DNA of 50,971 nucleotides from Ferruginibacter sp. (GCA_025963635.1 JAOQAK010000046.1:1-50971), one strand, 5' to 3'; shown: positions 16,441 to 25,808, counted from the first letter of the stretch. Numbers and translations: made by a program. The notes: generated from the letters alone by a model not told the origin.

Positions 16441-17583
16441 ATGTATAGAGTTGTGAGATTCAATCAAAAAAAAATATTATTAGTTCAATTGGCTTCGCAT
16501 GGGGATTGTCTTTTTGTAACAGTAATAGCACGTCAAATTAAAGAAGTAGATTATCCTGGATGTCATTTGACTTGGATGATAGGAGCGCCTTACAAAAAAG
16601 TTATTGAGGGGAATTTTTATATTGATGAAATTATAGAGATTTCAATGACACAAAATAACCCAGCTCCAGAGAGATTGAGAATTAACAAACATATTTCTGA
16701 TATACAAAATAATCAGGAATTTGATAAAATATTTATAACTGATTGCGTTAATGAAAATTTAAAAAATTGGTATGGTACTACAAGATCCTCTCTATTTAGA
16801 AGCTATCCTCACAAACTAAAAGTTTCAGTTGAGCCAATGATATTTCTTACTGGTAACGAAATTCATAATGTAAAGAAATTTGCGGAACATCATTCGTTGA
16901 TAGATAACGCATCCAATATTTTGTTTGAATGTGCCCCCCAAAGCGCTCAATCTAATATGACATTTGAACGAGCTTATGAAATAAGCTCAGAAGTTATTTG
17001 TCATTTTCCAAAAGTTAAATTTATTTTATCCTCATCTAATGCTTTTGTCAGTAGTAACCCAAATATAATTGATGGTAGTGTTATTAGTTGGAAAGAGAAT
17101 TCCGAATTAACTAAATATTGTCATTTAATGGTAGGCTGTTCAAGCGGAATTTCTTGGCTCAATACTTCAAACCATGGCCAAAAAATTCCAATGGTTCAAG
17201 ATATAAACCCCAACTATTGGGAAAGTTTTATTTCAGCTTCAGTGAAGGTTGATTTTCAGTATTTCGGGTTAAAAACAAATAAGTTAATTGAGTTTGAAAA
17301 TGCTTCTAATCAACAATTGATAGATTGCATACTTCAGGTTTTAGAAAATGGATTTACACATACGAAAGATATGTTGTCTTTAGGTAGTCAAATATATTAT
17401 GGATCACGTTTCACAATTGATGTTTTAAAAAATGGATCATTTAAGCGAGGAAATTGTGAAAACTTAAAGTTAACTACCTATTTAATTAAAAAAGAATTTG
17501 AAAAAAGATGTAATGATTTTAGAATTTTAGTAGTTGCTTTTTTAAGCAAATTTTTTAAGTATTTAAAAAAAAACTTAAAATAA
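16441..17583 (+). CDS. GT9-like (heptosyltransferase-fold) glycosyltransferase
   Basis: This 380-residue, very AT-rich gene product starts with KKILLVQLASHGDCLFVTVIA, close to the N-terminal pattern of GT9 enzymes (ILxxRLxxxGDxxxxTP). The C-terminal half has a family-like donor-site region, HLMVGCSSGISWL, in the position of the usual GxDSGxxHLA motif. Classic GT9 enzymes add heptose to lipopolysaccharide core, but divergent members occur in polysaccharide loci, so specificity is open. There is a 150-bp AT-rich gap upstream with no clear promoter. Confidence 0.65.
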   Translation: MYRVVRFNQKKILLVQLASHGDCLFVTVIARQIKEVDYPGCHLTWMIGAPYKKVIEGNFYIDEIIEISMTQNNPAPERLRINKHISDIQNNQEFDKIFITDCVNENLKNWYGTTRSSLFRSYPHKLKVSVEPMIFLTGNEIHNVKKFAEHHSLIDNASNILFECAPQSAQSNMTFERAYEISSEVICHFPKVKFILSSSNAFVSSNPNIIDGSVISWKENSELTKYCHLMVGCSSGISWLNTSNHGQKIPMVQDINPNYWESFISASVKVDFQYFGLKTNKLIEFENASNQQLIDCILQVLENGFTHTKDMLSLGSQIYYGSRFTIDVLKNGSFKRGNCENLKLTTYLIKKEFEKRCNDFRILVVAFLSKFFKYLKKNLK

Positions 17584-17609
17584 TATAATTATTTAAACCC
17601 CTTAGAAAG

Positions 17610-18536
17610 TTGAAAGTTTCTATTATTATACCAAATTACAATCATTCAAAATTTTTGAAACAAAGAATCGATAGCATAATTAATCAAACCTTTCGGGACT
17701 TCGAAATTATTATACTTGATGATAATTCTACTGATGATAGCAGAATTATTATTGAAAACTACCGTTTACACGATAAAGTGAAAAGCATCATATACAATGA
17801 TGTAAATAGTGGCAATACTTTTAAACAATGGGAAAAAGGAATTGAACAAGCAAAAGGGGAGTTGCTATGGATTGCGGAAAGCGATGATTGGTGTGACGAT
17901 TGTTTTTTGGAAGTGATGGTCCACCTGCTAGAAAAGGATGAAGCTATATCAATTGCGTATTGCAAAAGCCACATGGTAACTGTCGAAGGTTTCTGTGTAA
18001 ATGGTTTAGATGAATGGTATAGGGATTTAAGTAGGGAGAGGTGGAATAATGATTATATAAATGAAGGGAATGATGAAATCAAGAAATATTTGTCGGTGAA
18101 AAATACCATTCCAAATGCTAGTGCGGTTCTTTTTAGAAGAACTCATTTTGAAATTTTTAAAGAGTTACCAACAAACTACAAATTATGTGGAGATTGGCTA
18201 TTTTGGATTAAGATGTTAGTCCGAAACAAGATTGCATATACTACTAAATGCAGTAATTTTTATCGAATACATGATCGTACAGTGCGCATGATTAATAAAA
18301 ATAAATACGTGTCGGTAAAAGAAAAGATTAAAATATATAAATATTTGATGAAAACTAAATTAATATCAAAAAACGTTCTGGAAGGGAAAGTAAAAAAAGA
18401 AATACTCGGGATAATTAGAAGTAAAAACCTCAGAAATTATTCTGACGTAGTAACAATTTTTGACCTTTTAAAATCTGTATTTTGGTTTAAACCTATATTG
18501 TCTTTTACGTTACTACTAAAACGATTAACGGAGTAA
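17610..18536 (+). CDS. GT2-family glycosyltransferase
   Basis: This 308-residue GT-A enzyme starts MKVSIIIPNYNHSKFLKQRI, with the nucleotide-sugar strand, then ILDDNSTDDS and a metal-binding DxD region, WIAESDDWCDD. The start is TTG: the next in-frame ATG would delete the essential first strand. A conserved CGDWLFWIKML motif sits in the acceptor half. It is AT-rich like its neighbours. The inverting transfer activity is general to the family, and the sugar is unknown. Confidence 0.9.
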   Translation: MKVSIIIPNYNHSKFLKQRIDSIINQTFRDFEIIILDDNSTDDSRIIIENYRLHDKVKSIIYNDVNSGNTFKQWEKGIEQAKGELLWIAESDDWCDDCFLEVMVHLLEKDEAISIAYCKSHMVTVEGFCVNGLDEWYRDLSRERWNNDYINEGNDEIKKYLSVKNTIPNASAVLFRRTHFEIFKELPTNYKLCGDWLFWIKMLVRNKIAYTTKCSNFYRIHDRTVRMINKNKYVSVKEKIKIYKYLMKTKLISKNVLEGKVKKEILGIIRSKNLRNYSDVVTIFDLLKSVFWFKPILSFTLLLKRLTE

Positions 18537-18583
18537 GAGCGTTATTGGGTATGTGATTTTCAGATCAAGATAGTGCTGAAAAA

Positions 18584-19333
18584 ATGGTACGAAATTTATT
18601 TATAAAAAAAAGTAGTAAGATTTCAAAGATTGGAATCTTGTACGTGTGCACCGGCAAATACCATTTGTTCTGGGATGAATTTTACTTGAGCGCCAATAGA
18701 TTTTTTTGTAAAAATTCTGAGGTACATTATTTTGTGTATACTGAGCATCCGATAAATACTTATGCCAATGAGTTTGTTCATCATATTTACCAGGAAAAAC
18801 TTGGATGGCCATACGATACTTTAAAACGATTTCATCTTTTTCTAGAAAAAAGACAGACTCTGGAAAGTATGGATTATTTGTTTTTTTTTAATGCTAATAT
18901 GGAGTTTAAAAAAGAGATTAGAGAAAGCGAAATATTGCCTGAAACTAAAAGCAATGGTCTCGTTAGTGTACTTCATTCGGGTTTTTTTGAACATAAACAT
19001 ATTCCTCCGTTTGAAGACAATGAAAAGTCTGTTGCTTACGTAAAGAGTAATAGAAAGCTCGATTATTTTCAGGGGTGTTTGTCGGGAGGAAGAACAAAAG
19101 AATATCTGGCAATGGCAGAGGAAATCAAAAAGATGGTTGAAGTTGATTTATCCAATTCAATAATTGGTAAATGGTGGGATGAATCCTACATGAATAAATA
19201 TTTTATTACACATCCTCCAAAGGCCTTACCGCCCTCTTTTGCATATCCACAGGGCGGGAAAATAATTTTGCCTGTAAAAATCCTGATGTTTGAAAAAAGT
19301 AATTTCGGAGGACACGATTTTTTAAGAAGTTAA
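18584..19333 (+). CDS. GT6-family glycosyltransferase (ABO/alpha-1,3-Gal(NAc) transferase-like) with NAN motif
   Basis: This 249-residue retaining glycosyltransferase resembles the human blood-group A/B transferase family. GT6 landmarks in order are: FWDEFYLSANRFF (28-41), WPYDTLKRF (75-83), MDYLFFFNANMEF (96-108), YFQGCLSGGRTKEY (161-174) and KWWDESYMNKYF (196-207). Animal GT6 enzymes have a metal-binding DxD, whereas this one has Asn103-Ala104-Asn105. Bacterial GT6 enzymes with NxN are known to work without metal. Substrates in the family are fucosylated galactosides, which fits the fucosyltransferases nearby. Adding alpha-1,3-linked Gal or GalNAc is inference. Confidence 0.88.
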   Translation: MVRNLFIKKSSKISKIGILYVCTGKYHLFWDEFYLSANRFFCKNSEVHYFVYTEHPINTYANEFVHHIYQEKLGWPYDTLKRFHLFLEKRQTLESMDYLFFFNANMEFKKEIRESEILPETKSNGLVSVLHSGFFEHKHIPPFEDNEKSVAYVKSNRKLDYFQGCLSGGRTKEYLAMAEEIKKMVEVDLSNSIIGKWWDESYMNKYFITHPPKALPPSFAYPQGGKIILPVKILMFEKSNFGGHDFLRS

Positions 19334-19350
19334 ATACAAAATAAATTATT

Positions 19351-20076
19351 GTGAATTTAACATCGGTTTTTGGATATAGTAAACGGAGAAAAAATGTTGC
19401 CGGACCCAAAACAATTGTAGAACAATATTCTAAAATTTCTTTTTCTCAAAGCGGAGAAGATTTAATTGTAAAATATATTTTTGACTGTTTAGCCATAACT
19501 CACCCATCGTATATTGATATAGGGGCACATCATCCATTTTATCTTAGTAATACGGCTTTGTTGTACCAGAATGGAAGTAGGGGAATTAACATTGAACCTG
19601 ACCCGACACTCTTTATGAGTTTCAAGGAATATAGAAAGCTAGACATCAACCTTAATATTGGGATTAGTGATAAGGAAAGTGAGCTTGATTTTTATATTAT
19701 ATCTACACCAACACTCAATACGTTTGCAAAAGATGAAGCGGAAAAATATGCAAATGAGGGTGATTACAGCATCGAAAAAATTCAAAAAATAAAAGTAAAT
19801 ACGCTACAACATACAATCGATAATTTTTCTTATGGAAGATTTCCCGATTTTCTTAGTGTAGATGCCGAAGGTATTGATGAACTTATTGTTAAGAGCATTA
19901 ATTTTAATACTAACTTCCCGAAAGTAATTTGCATGGAAACTATTTCTTTTTCTACAAAGGGCAGAGGTACAAAAAACAGTGCAATGATTAATTATCTGAT
20001 TGATAATGGCTATTTAGTTTATGCAGACACTAATATTAATACAATTTTCGTGAGAAACGATATTTGGGAAAGGTGA
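19351..20076 (+). CDS. FkbM-family methyltransferase
   Basis: This 241-residue SAM-dependent methyltransferase has the FkbM pattern: SFSQSGEDLIVKYIF, the SAM-binding strand YIDIGAHHPF (about 51-60), INIEPDPTLF and DFLSVDAEGIDELIV. FkbM enzymes O-methylate sugars or polyketides, so in this locus a sugar methyl ether is likely. The start is GTG, 17 bases after the GT6 stop codon. It is the first of three FkbM genes in the window (also 24985 and 32840). Confidence 0.88.
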   Translation: MNLTSVFGYSKRRKNVAGPKTIVEQYSKISFSQSGEDLIVKYIFDCLAITHPSYIDIGAHHPFYLSNTALLYQNGSRGINIEPDPTLFMSFKEYRKLDINLNIGISDKESELDFYIISTPTLNTFAKDEAEKYANEGDYSIEKIQKIKVNTLQHTIDNFSYGRFPDFLSVDAEGIDELIVKSINFNTNFPKVICMETISFSTKGRGTKNSAMINYLIDNGYLVYADTNINTIFVRNDIWER

Positions 20077-20083
20077 GATAGTA

Positions 20084-20971
20084 ATGGTGATTGTAAAACT
20101 TCAAGGTGGGCTTGGTAATCAAATGTTTCAGTATGCGGCTGCAAAAGCACTTGCTATGAAAAACAACTGCCCTTTATTATTGGATGTTTCCTTCCTGGAA
20201 CAAACGGCAACTCAAATAGCAGATGGGTTTACGAACAGGTATTATGAACTGGGTATTTTTACCTCCATTCCACAAAATTTTATTTCCAACGCAGAGAGGA
20301 AACAGTTTACAATTCTTTCCCCGAAGCATCAATGGTTAAAGAGATTGGGTTTTGCTTACCCAAAAATTTACGAAGAGCCAACTTTCAACTTCGATGAAAA
20401 TTTAAATAGCCAAAAACCGCCTGTATTGCTTGATGGTTATTGGCAGAGTGAACGCTATTTTTTACATGAAAGCGCTGGCATAAAAACTGCATTCACATTT
20501 CCCGTGCTTTCTGGCTCTGACGAAAATAATAGCATACTATCGTCTATATTAAATAGCTGTGCAGTTTCTGTTCATGTGCGCAGGGCAGATTACCTTCACC
20601 CTGCCATAGCAGCACATCATGGAACCTGTAGCATAGAATATTATCTTGATGCCATTGAAAAATTAAGAACAGATTTACCTGGAGCAATATTTTATTTTTT
20701 TACAGATGATGTAGCTTGGGTAAGCAGCACATTTACCGATCACTTACCTAATAGTCTGCTCGTCGGTAACAATGCTGGGGTGGACAGTTGGAAGGATATG
20801 TACCTGATGACCAAATGCAGGCATCATATTATTGCCAACAGCAGTTTTAGCTGGTGGGGAGCATGGCTTGGTATCAATCCAAACAAAACCGTTATTGCTC
20901 CTGTAAAATGGTTTAACAACAATCAGCGCAACGCTAACAGCCTAGTGCCCAAAGCATGGATTCAAATGTAA
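20084..20971 (+). CDS. GT11-family alpha-1,2-fucosyltransferase
   Basis: This 295-residue enzyme transfers L-fucose from GDP-fucose, usually in alpha-1,2 linkage to galactose. It opens with the family signature VKLQGGLGNQMFQYAAAKAL. The GDP-fucose binding motif HVRRADY is at 164-170, and the third motif, NSSFSWWGAWLG, lies near the C-terminus. Length is normal. Together with fcl at 6380 and the GT10 at 30171 it predicts a multiply fucosylated glycan. It overlaps the following GT2 by 16 bases. Confidence 0.95.
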   Translation: MVIVKLQGGLGNQMFQYAAAKALAMKNNCPLLLDVSFLEQTATQIADGFTNRYYELGIFTSIPQNFISNAERKQFTILSPKHQWLKRLGFAYPKIYEEPTFNFDENLNSQKPPVLLDGYWQSERYFLHESAGIKTAFTFPVLSGSDENNSILSSILNSCAVSVHVRRADYLHPAIAAHHGTCSIEYYLDAIEKLRTDLPGAIFYFFTDDVAWVSSTFTDHLPNSLLVGNNAGVDSWKDMYLMTKCRHHIIANSSFSWWGAWLGINPNKTVIAPVKWFNNNQRNANSLVPKAWIQM

Positions 20972-21987
20972 ACTTACCGCACATTTCAGTGATTATGCCG
21001 GTATATAATGCAGGCCGGTTTTTAAACGAAGCCATTGACAGCATCCTACAGCAAACCCTTGCTTCTTTTGAGTTTTTAATCATTGACGATGCATCTACAG
21101 ATAACAGCGTAAAAATTATACAGGCCTACCACGATGACCGCATACACCTCATCCGCAAGCCGGTAAATACTGGTTATACCGACAGCCTGAATATGGCCGT
21201 CAAACTTTCAAGGGGTAAATATATTGCCCGGATGGATGCAGATGATGTTAGTATGTTGGACAGGTTTCAGCAGCAATTTGATTACATGGAAACGCATCCC
21301 GGCGTGCTTGTTTTGGGAACGGCTTACAAAATATTGGATACTGGAGAATTGATTGTTTTACCACCCACTTTTGAAGCACTAAAAGTGGTAGCCATAATGC
21401 AGGTACCGGTTGCACATCCAACCGTGTTTATCCGGCGCCAGGTGTTTGACGATTATTGCCTTTGGTACAATAAAGCATTGGAGCCTGCGGAAGATTATGA
21501 TTTGTGGACAAGGGTACTTGAAATGGGCAGGATTGAAAATTTAACCCAACCACTGCTGCATTACCGCAGGCACAGTCAACAGCAAACGCTTACAAGATAT
21601 CATGAGTTAATCGAAGGGGCTGTAAGCACCAGGCTGGGTCAGCTAAATAAGCTCGTTAATTTCGAAGGTAAAAGCTACGATGTGTTGTTTGCAATTAAAA
21701 TGCTAACGATGCATCCGCAAGTATTAAGCAGGCCAGTTATGAATAATTTTTTACAGTTGATTCATGATATGGAGCAGGCAAACAAAACCAAAAAAAAATA
21801 CGACCGCGTTTTGCTCAACAGCTACTTAAGGGAGCGGTGGCAATTTTATATCCTGCAATTTAACAGGCCGGGGCGAGGCGATATTTCGATGCTGGTAAAA
21901 ATGCAAAGTTCCCGAATAACCCGCATGGGTGTCCAATTTTCAATAAAGTATATATTAAAATGCCTTCGTCCGCATAAAACTATTTAA
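20956..21987 (+). CDS. GT2-family glycosyltransferase
   Basis: This 343-residue GT-A protein starts with HISVIMPVYNAGRFLNEAI, then IIDDASTDNS and the metal-binding ARMDADDVSMLDRF segment. The acceptor-side ED motif is within PAEDYDLWTRVLEMG. The C-terminal 100 residues are basic and helical. It overlaps the fucosyltransferase by 16 bases, so co-translation is expected. Sugar specificity is unknown. Confidence 0.92.
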   Translation: MDSNVNLPHISVIMPVYNAGRFLNEAIDSILQQTLASFEFLIIDDASTDNSVKIIQAYHDDRIHLIRKPVNTGYTDSLNMAVKLSRGKYIARMDADDVSMLDRFQQQFDYMETHPGVLVLGTAYKILDTGELIVLPPTFEALKVVAIMQVPVAHPTVFIRRQVFDDYCLWYNKALEPAEDYDLWTRVLEMGRIENLTQPLLHYRRHSQQQTLTRYHELIEGAVSTRLGQLNKLVNFEGKSYDVLFAIKMLTMHPQVLSRPVMNNFLQLIHDMEQANKTKKKYDRVLLNSYLRERWQFYILQFNRPGRGDISMLVKMQSSRITRMGVQFSIKYILKCLRPHKTI

Positions 21988-21992
21988 CTGCT

Positions 21993-22757
21993 TTGAAAAC
22001 TGATTTAAAAAAAGCTTTTGAACATGCGGCCGAACAACACTACTGGTCCGGTAGTGAGTCGGTCTCGGGGCCTGGCTCCAATCTGCAACAAACGGAAATT
22101 ATCCGGAGGGAAATACCGGAGCTCTTAACAAAATATAAAATATCAACCATGCTGGATGCTCCTTGTGGCGACCTGTTTTGGATGAAGCAGATATTGGGGG
22201 AATTGAAACGGCGGGGCATACAATACCAGGGCGCTGATATTGTGTCGTCACTTATTGAACAGCACCGCCGGCAATACAAAGCGCAGCAACTGGAATTTAA
22301 CACCATAAATTTAATAAAAAGCCCTATACCCCGAGTAGACCTTGTATTTACCCGGGATTGTTTCATTCATCTATCGTACTTTAATATTTATTTAATATTG
22401 AAAAATTATAAAAATTCCGGTTCTATATACCTGCTCACCAACACGTATTCAAGGGCCAGCCGTGTCAATACAAACGTGGAAGGTTTTTTTTTATGGGGCA
22501 GGATGTTGAATATGGAAAAATTCCCTTTTTACTTCGGACCGCCGCTTGAAATCATTGTAGAGGGATGTACAGAAAAAGATTGCATTGATGACGATAAATC
22601 GCTGGGGCTTTGGGAGCTCGAGCAACTCAATTTAAACAGATTGATGCTTTGCTTAGCGCTGCTATTTTTACCCGAACGCTGTACCCGGATTTATAAGAGC
22701 AGCATTCATTTTTTAAAACGGTGCATGGGCTTTATACAGCGAAGGATATCAGCTTAA
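21993..22757 (+). CDS. Class I SAM-dependent methyltransferase-like protein
   Basis: This 254-residue protein has motif I in STMLDAPCGDLFWMKQIL (about 50-67), preceded by the SGPGSNLQQTEIIRREIP segment that I associate with a family found in polysaccharide loci. VDLVFTRDCFIHLSY acts as the post-motif strand. The start is TTG at 21993, because no ATG occurs before motif I. It probably methylates a sugar in the glycan. The substrate is not predictable. Confidence 0.78.
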   Translation: MKTDLKKAFEHAAEQHYWSGSESVSGPGSNLQQTEIIRREIPELLTKYKISTMLDAPCGDLFWMKQILGELKRRGIQYQGADIVSSLIEQHRRQYKAQQLEFNTINLIKSPIPRVDLVFTRDCFIHLSYFNIYLILKNYKNSGSIYLLTNTYSRASRVNTNVEGFFLWGRMLNMEKFPFYFGPPLEIIVEGCTEKDCIDDDKSLGLWELEQLNLNRLMLCLALLFLPERCTRIYKSSIHFLKRCMGFIQRRISA

Positions 22758-22764
22758 AGGAGCA

Positions 22765-23982
22765 ATGGAAATGGTGTTTAAACCTGCTTGTAATTTTTTA
22801 AAAATTGGTTGGCTGTTATGCAAACTCACAGTGTCATACTTGCGCTTGTGTTGTACAAAGCGGCAGGCAAAGGCCTGCATTGTTCATGCGCATTTTGGAA
22901 AACTTGGCGGCACTAGAACTTATTTTTATTCGCTGATAGAATACCTTTCTGCAAAGCAGTTTGATATTACCGTATTAGTATCAAGGGACCAGTGTGATGA
23001 GGAGTTATTACAGTTTCAATCGATGGTTCCATTCAGCATGGAGCAAATTGATTTTGAGTTTAACAGAACAACATTTGCAGGCAACATCTTTAATAAGAAC
23101 AACCGGCGGCACCTGCTGTATCAAATAAACGAACTTGCATTTTATTTTACTCACATAAAAAAATGCAAGGCTAACTGGTGTGTTCTTTCGGAGGCTAATC
23201 CTGAGCTGCTCCTGTTCCTGTTTCTCTCCCCGGTTAGGCTAGTGTATATCCTGCATACGGTGGCAACCGACCGCCTTGATTCATTCAAACGATGGATGCT
23301 GAATCGCTGTCTCTCTCCACGCAAGCTGCTTGTTACTGTTTCGCAATTCTCAAGAGACACACTCCTTCGAAACTGGACAAAAGGGCGGCACAGTGGATAT
23401 ATAAAAGTGATTCACAATTTTTTTGAACCCAGAGTTTCCCCAGTGCAGGCGGTAAAATCAACGCAAAAAAGAGTGCTTACCATTGGTCATGTAGAAGCTT
23501 ATAAAAATCCTTTGTTTTGGATTTCGGCATGCAAGAAGGTAAGCAGCCGTTATAGCCATAGTGTCCAATTTATTTGGGCGGGCGATGGTAGCCTGTTTAA
23601 ACAATGCAAAGCTGCAAGCAGCGATACAGATAATATCCATTTCATTGGATACGACAAAAACGTGGACCAACTGTATGCTGATTGCGATGTATATTTTCAA
23701 CCGAGCATATTGGAAAGCCACGGCATAGCGGTGATAGGGGCGATGCACTACGCTAAACCCTGCGTGGTAGCTAACAGCCAGGGCTTGCCGGAATCTGTTA
23801 TTGATGATGTTACCGGCAAACTGGTTTCTATCCAAACGGAAGATGAAGCGGTAGCTGCAATATTACATTGCTTGAACAACACAGCGCAAGCAAATGAATG
23901 GGGCGGTGCCGGCAAAAGGAGATTCGATGCCCATTTTTCAAAGCAGGTCTGGCAAGCTAAAATGGACGAAGTCTTTAGTTAA
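22765..23982 (+). CDS. GT4-like glycosyltransferase with altered EX7E motif
   Basis: This 405-residue GT-B protein has an N-terminal acceptor domain with AHFGKLGGTRTYFYSLIE (about 42-59) and a C-terminal donor domain with VLTIGHVEAYKNP, IWAGDGSLF and HFIGYDKNVDQLYADCDVYF. The usual EX7E reads ESHGIAVIG: the first Glu is residue 317, but the second position (325) is Gly. The enzyme may use a different catalytic arrangement or be less active. The last codons overlap possible starts of the next gene. Confidence 0.85.
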   Translation: MEMVFKPACNFLKIGWLLCKLTVSYLRLCCTKRQAKACIVHAHFGKLGGTRTYFYSLIEYLSAKQFDITVLVSRDQCDEELLQFQSMVPFSMEQIDFEFNRTTFAGNIFNKNNRRHLLYQINELAFYFTHIKKCKANWCVLSEANPELLLFLFLSPVRLVYILHTVATDRLDSFKRWMLNRCLSPRKLLVTVSQFSRDTLLRNWTKGRHSGYIKVIHNFFEPRVSPVQAVKSTQKRVLTIGHVEAYKNPLFWISACKKVSSRYSHSVQFIWAGDGSLFKQCKAASSDTDNIHFIGYDKNVDQLYADCDVYFQPSILESHGIAVIGAMHYAKPCVVANSQGLPESVIDDVTGKLVSIQTEDEAVAAILHCLNNTAQANEWGGAGKRRFDAHFSKQVWQAKMDEVFS

Positions 23983-24991
23983 ACCCCACGATTTAAAGGC
24001 TGCTTATACGTATCAAAATTTGTTTAAGACTCCTATACTTTTTTTAATTTTCAACCGGCCCGAAACTACCAAGCTGGTATTTGAACAGATAAAAAAAGTT
24101 CAACCTAAATTTTTGTATGTAGCGGCTGACGGGCCACGGAATGACAGAGAAGGCGACGCAGGCAAATGTATTGCTGCAAGAGCCATGGTGATGGATTTTA
24201 TTGACTGGCCCTGTGAAGTAAAAACGTTGTTCAGAACAGAAAATGCCGGTTGCAAAAAGGCAGTTTCTGAAGCCATCAATTGGTTTTTTGAAGATATTGA
24301 AATGGGAATCATTTTGGAAGACGACTGTTTGCCAAGCCCAAGTTTCTTCGCGTTTTGTGCAGAAGCGTTAGGTAAGTACCGGGACGATGATAACGTACTT
24401 GCTATTAATGGGTGCAACTTTAATTACAAGCCGAAGGATAGCAATAGTTATTTTTTTTCGAGGTATATAAATGCATGGGGTTGGGCTACCTGGAAGCGAT
24501 CGGCCGTTTCAACAGATTATGAAATGATTTCCTGGCAAAAAAAATCGAAATTGTTTTTTATATGGAAGCACATTAAAAATAACTTGTTCGATTTTGATTT
24601 GGATTGGTGCCGTTATTGGAGAATAAACTTTGATGCAGTTGCCTCTAAGGCGCTGGACACCTGGGATTATCAATGGCAATACCAGTTGTGGAATTCAGAT
24701 AAGATTATGATCGTGTCATCCCATAACCTGGTTGTAAATATTGGTTTTGGAGCCGATGCCACTCATACTTCTCTTCAGGATCATAAGGCAGCAGCCCTAA
24801 CAGCCGAAAGCGTTCAGTTGCCGCTGAAACATCCTATGTCAAAAGCTATCAATAAAGAATATGAAGAGGCTGCCATTAAACCTGTTTGGCACCTATATCA
24901 CAGGAAGAGCAATTTGTTCTACTTGTTAAACTACATCAATACACGATCATTCATAAAGACACTAAGACCAGGCTATAAAAAATTATGGTAA
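23927..24991 (+). CDS. GT-A-fold glycosyltransferase (nucleotide-diphospho-sugar transferase type)
   Basis: About 354 residues from the ATG at 23927. The recognisable domain begins KTPILFLIFNRPETTKLVFEQI, followed by FLYVAADGPR, RTENAGCKKAVSEAINWFF and the metal-binding region IILEDDCLPSPSFFAFC. This is typical of a bacterial family distantly related to GT2 and GNT-I. NAWGWATWKRSA is a further family hallmark. The start is uncertain: ATG 23894 and ATG 23927 both overlap the previous gene, and TTG 24020 would sit right before the domain. Confidence 0.82.
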   Translation: MPIFQSRSGKLKWTKSLVKPHDLKAAYTYQNLFKTPILFLIFNRPETTKLVFEQIKKVQPKFLYVAADGPRNDREGDAGKCIAARAMVMDFIDWPCEVKTLFRTENAGCKKAVSEAINWFFEDIEMGIILEDDCLPSPSFFAFCAEALGKYRDDDNVLAINGCNFNYKPKDSNSYFFSRYINAWGWATWKRSAVSTDYEMISWQKKSKLFFIWKHIKNNLFDFDLDWCRYWRINFDAVASKALDTWDYQWQYQLWNSDKIMIVSSHNLVVNIGFGADATHTSLQDHKAAALTAESVQLPLKHPMSKAINKEYEEAAIKPVWHLYHRKSNLFYLLNYINTRSFIKTLRPGYKKLW

Positions 24992-25806
24992 AAAAGATTC
25001 TTAAAAAAATATTTCATTTATTTGGCCTGGAGATAAGGCGTAAAAAACAGCCTTCATTCGTCTTGAAACAATACGATAGCTTGTTTTCTCCTAACCGGAC
25101 CTGTATAAATGAAAGCTACACGCAATTAAAAGCAAAAGGATTTTATCCTCATTTGGTGGTTGATGTTGGAGTTGCTGATGGCACACCTGAACTTACCAAT
25201 GCTTTTGGAGATGCCTATTATATATGGGTAGAACCACGGGTTGAGTTTAAAGGAATCCTGCGGCAATTGTGTCAGCAATTTAAGGGCGAGTATCATTTAT
25301 GTGCAGCGGGTAAAGCACCGGGATCTGTAATATTAAACGTACATGAAGATCTCTCCGGATCATCTGTATTGTGCGAAGAAGATGGTAAGAGTGCTGATGG
25401 CATTAAGCGGGAGATTATTATTAAGGAACTTGACACAATCGTAAACGGCCGGTTTGATAAAAATATTCTTTTAAAAATAGATGTGCAAGGCACTGAGTTA
25501 GATGTATTGGAAGGAAGCAAATCAATATTGATATATACTGAAGTGGTAGTACTCGAAGTGTCGATGTTTAAGTTTCAACAAAACGCACCGGATTTCCAGG
25601 AGGTGGTTCAGTATATGAAAGAAATTGGCTTCGTTGTTTATGACATGGCGCCGGGGCATAACAGGCCATTAGACAATGCGCTGGCACAGGTTGATATAAT
25701 CTTTGTAAAAGAAAGCGGACAATTTAGAACCAGTCATAACTGGGCAACTGCTGATCAGCGTCAACTTATCAATAGCGCCAAAAGGGAAATCAGAAAGCTT
25801 GGATAA
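24985..25806 (+). CDS. FkbM-family methyltransferase
   Basis: This 273-residue SAM-dependent methyltransferase shows HLVVDVGVADGTPELTNAFG (motif I, about 51-70), YYIWVEPRVEF, and LLKIDVQGTELDVLEGS with the conserved Asp-Gln-Gly segment of FkbM enzymes. The N-terminus is basic (KKILKKIFHLFGLEIRRKK), a membrane-proximal feature common in these loci. It overlaps the preceding GT by 7 bases and is followed after 2 bases by a GT2. A role in sugar O-methylation is inferred. Confidence 0.9.
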   Translation: MVKKILKKIFHLFGLEIRRKKQPSFVLKQYDSLFSPNRTCINESYTQLKAKGFYPHLVVDVGVADGTPELTNAFGDAYYIWVEPRVEFKGILRQLCQQFKGEYHLCAAGKAPGSVILNVHEDLSGSSVLCEEDGKSADGIKREIIIKELDTIVNGRFDKNILLKIDVQGTELDVLEGSKSILIYTEVVVLEVSMFKFQQNAPDFQEVVQYMKEIGFVVYDMAPGHNRPLDNALAQVDIIFVKESGQFRTSHNWATADQRQLINSAKREIRKLG

Positions 25807-25808
25807 AA

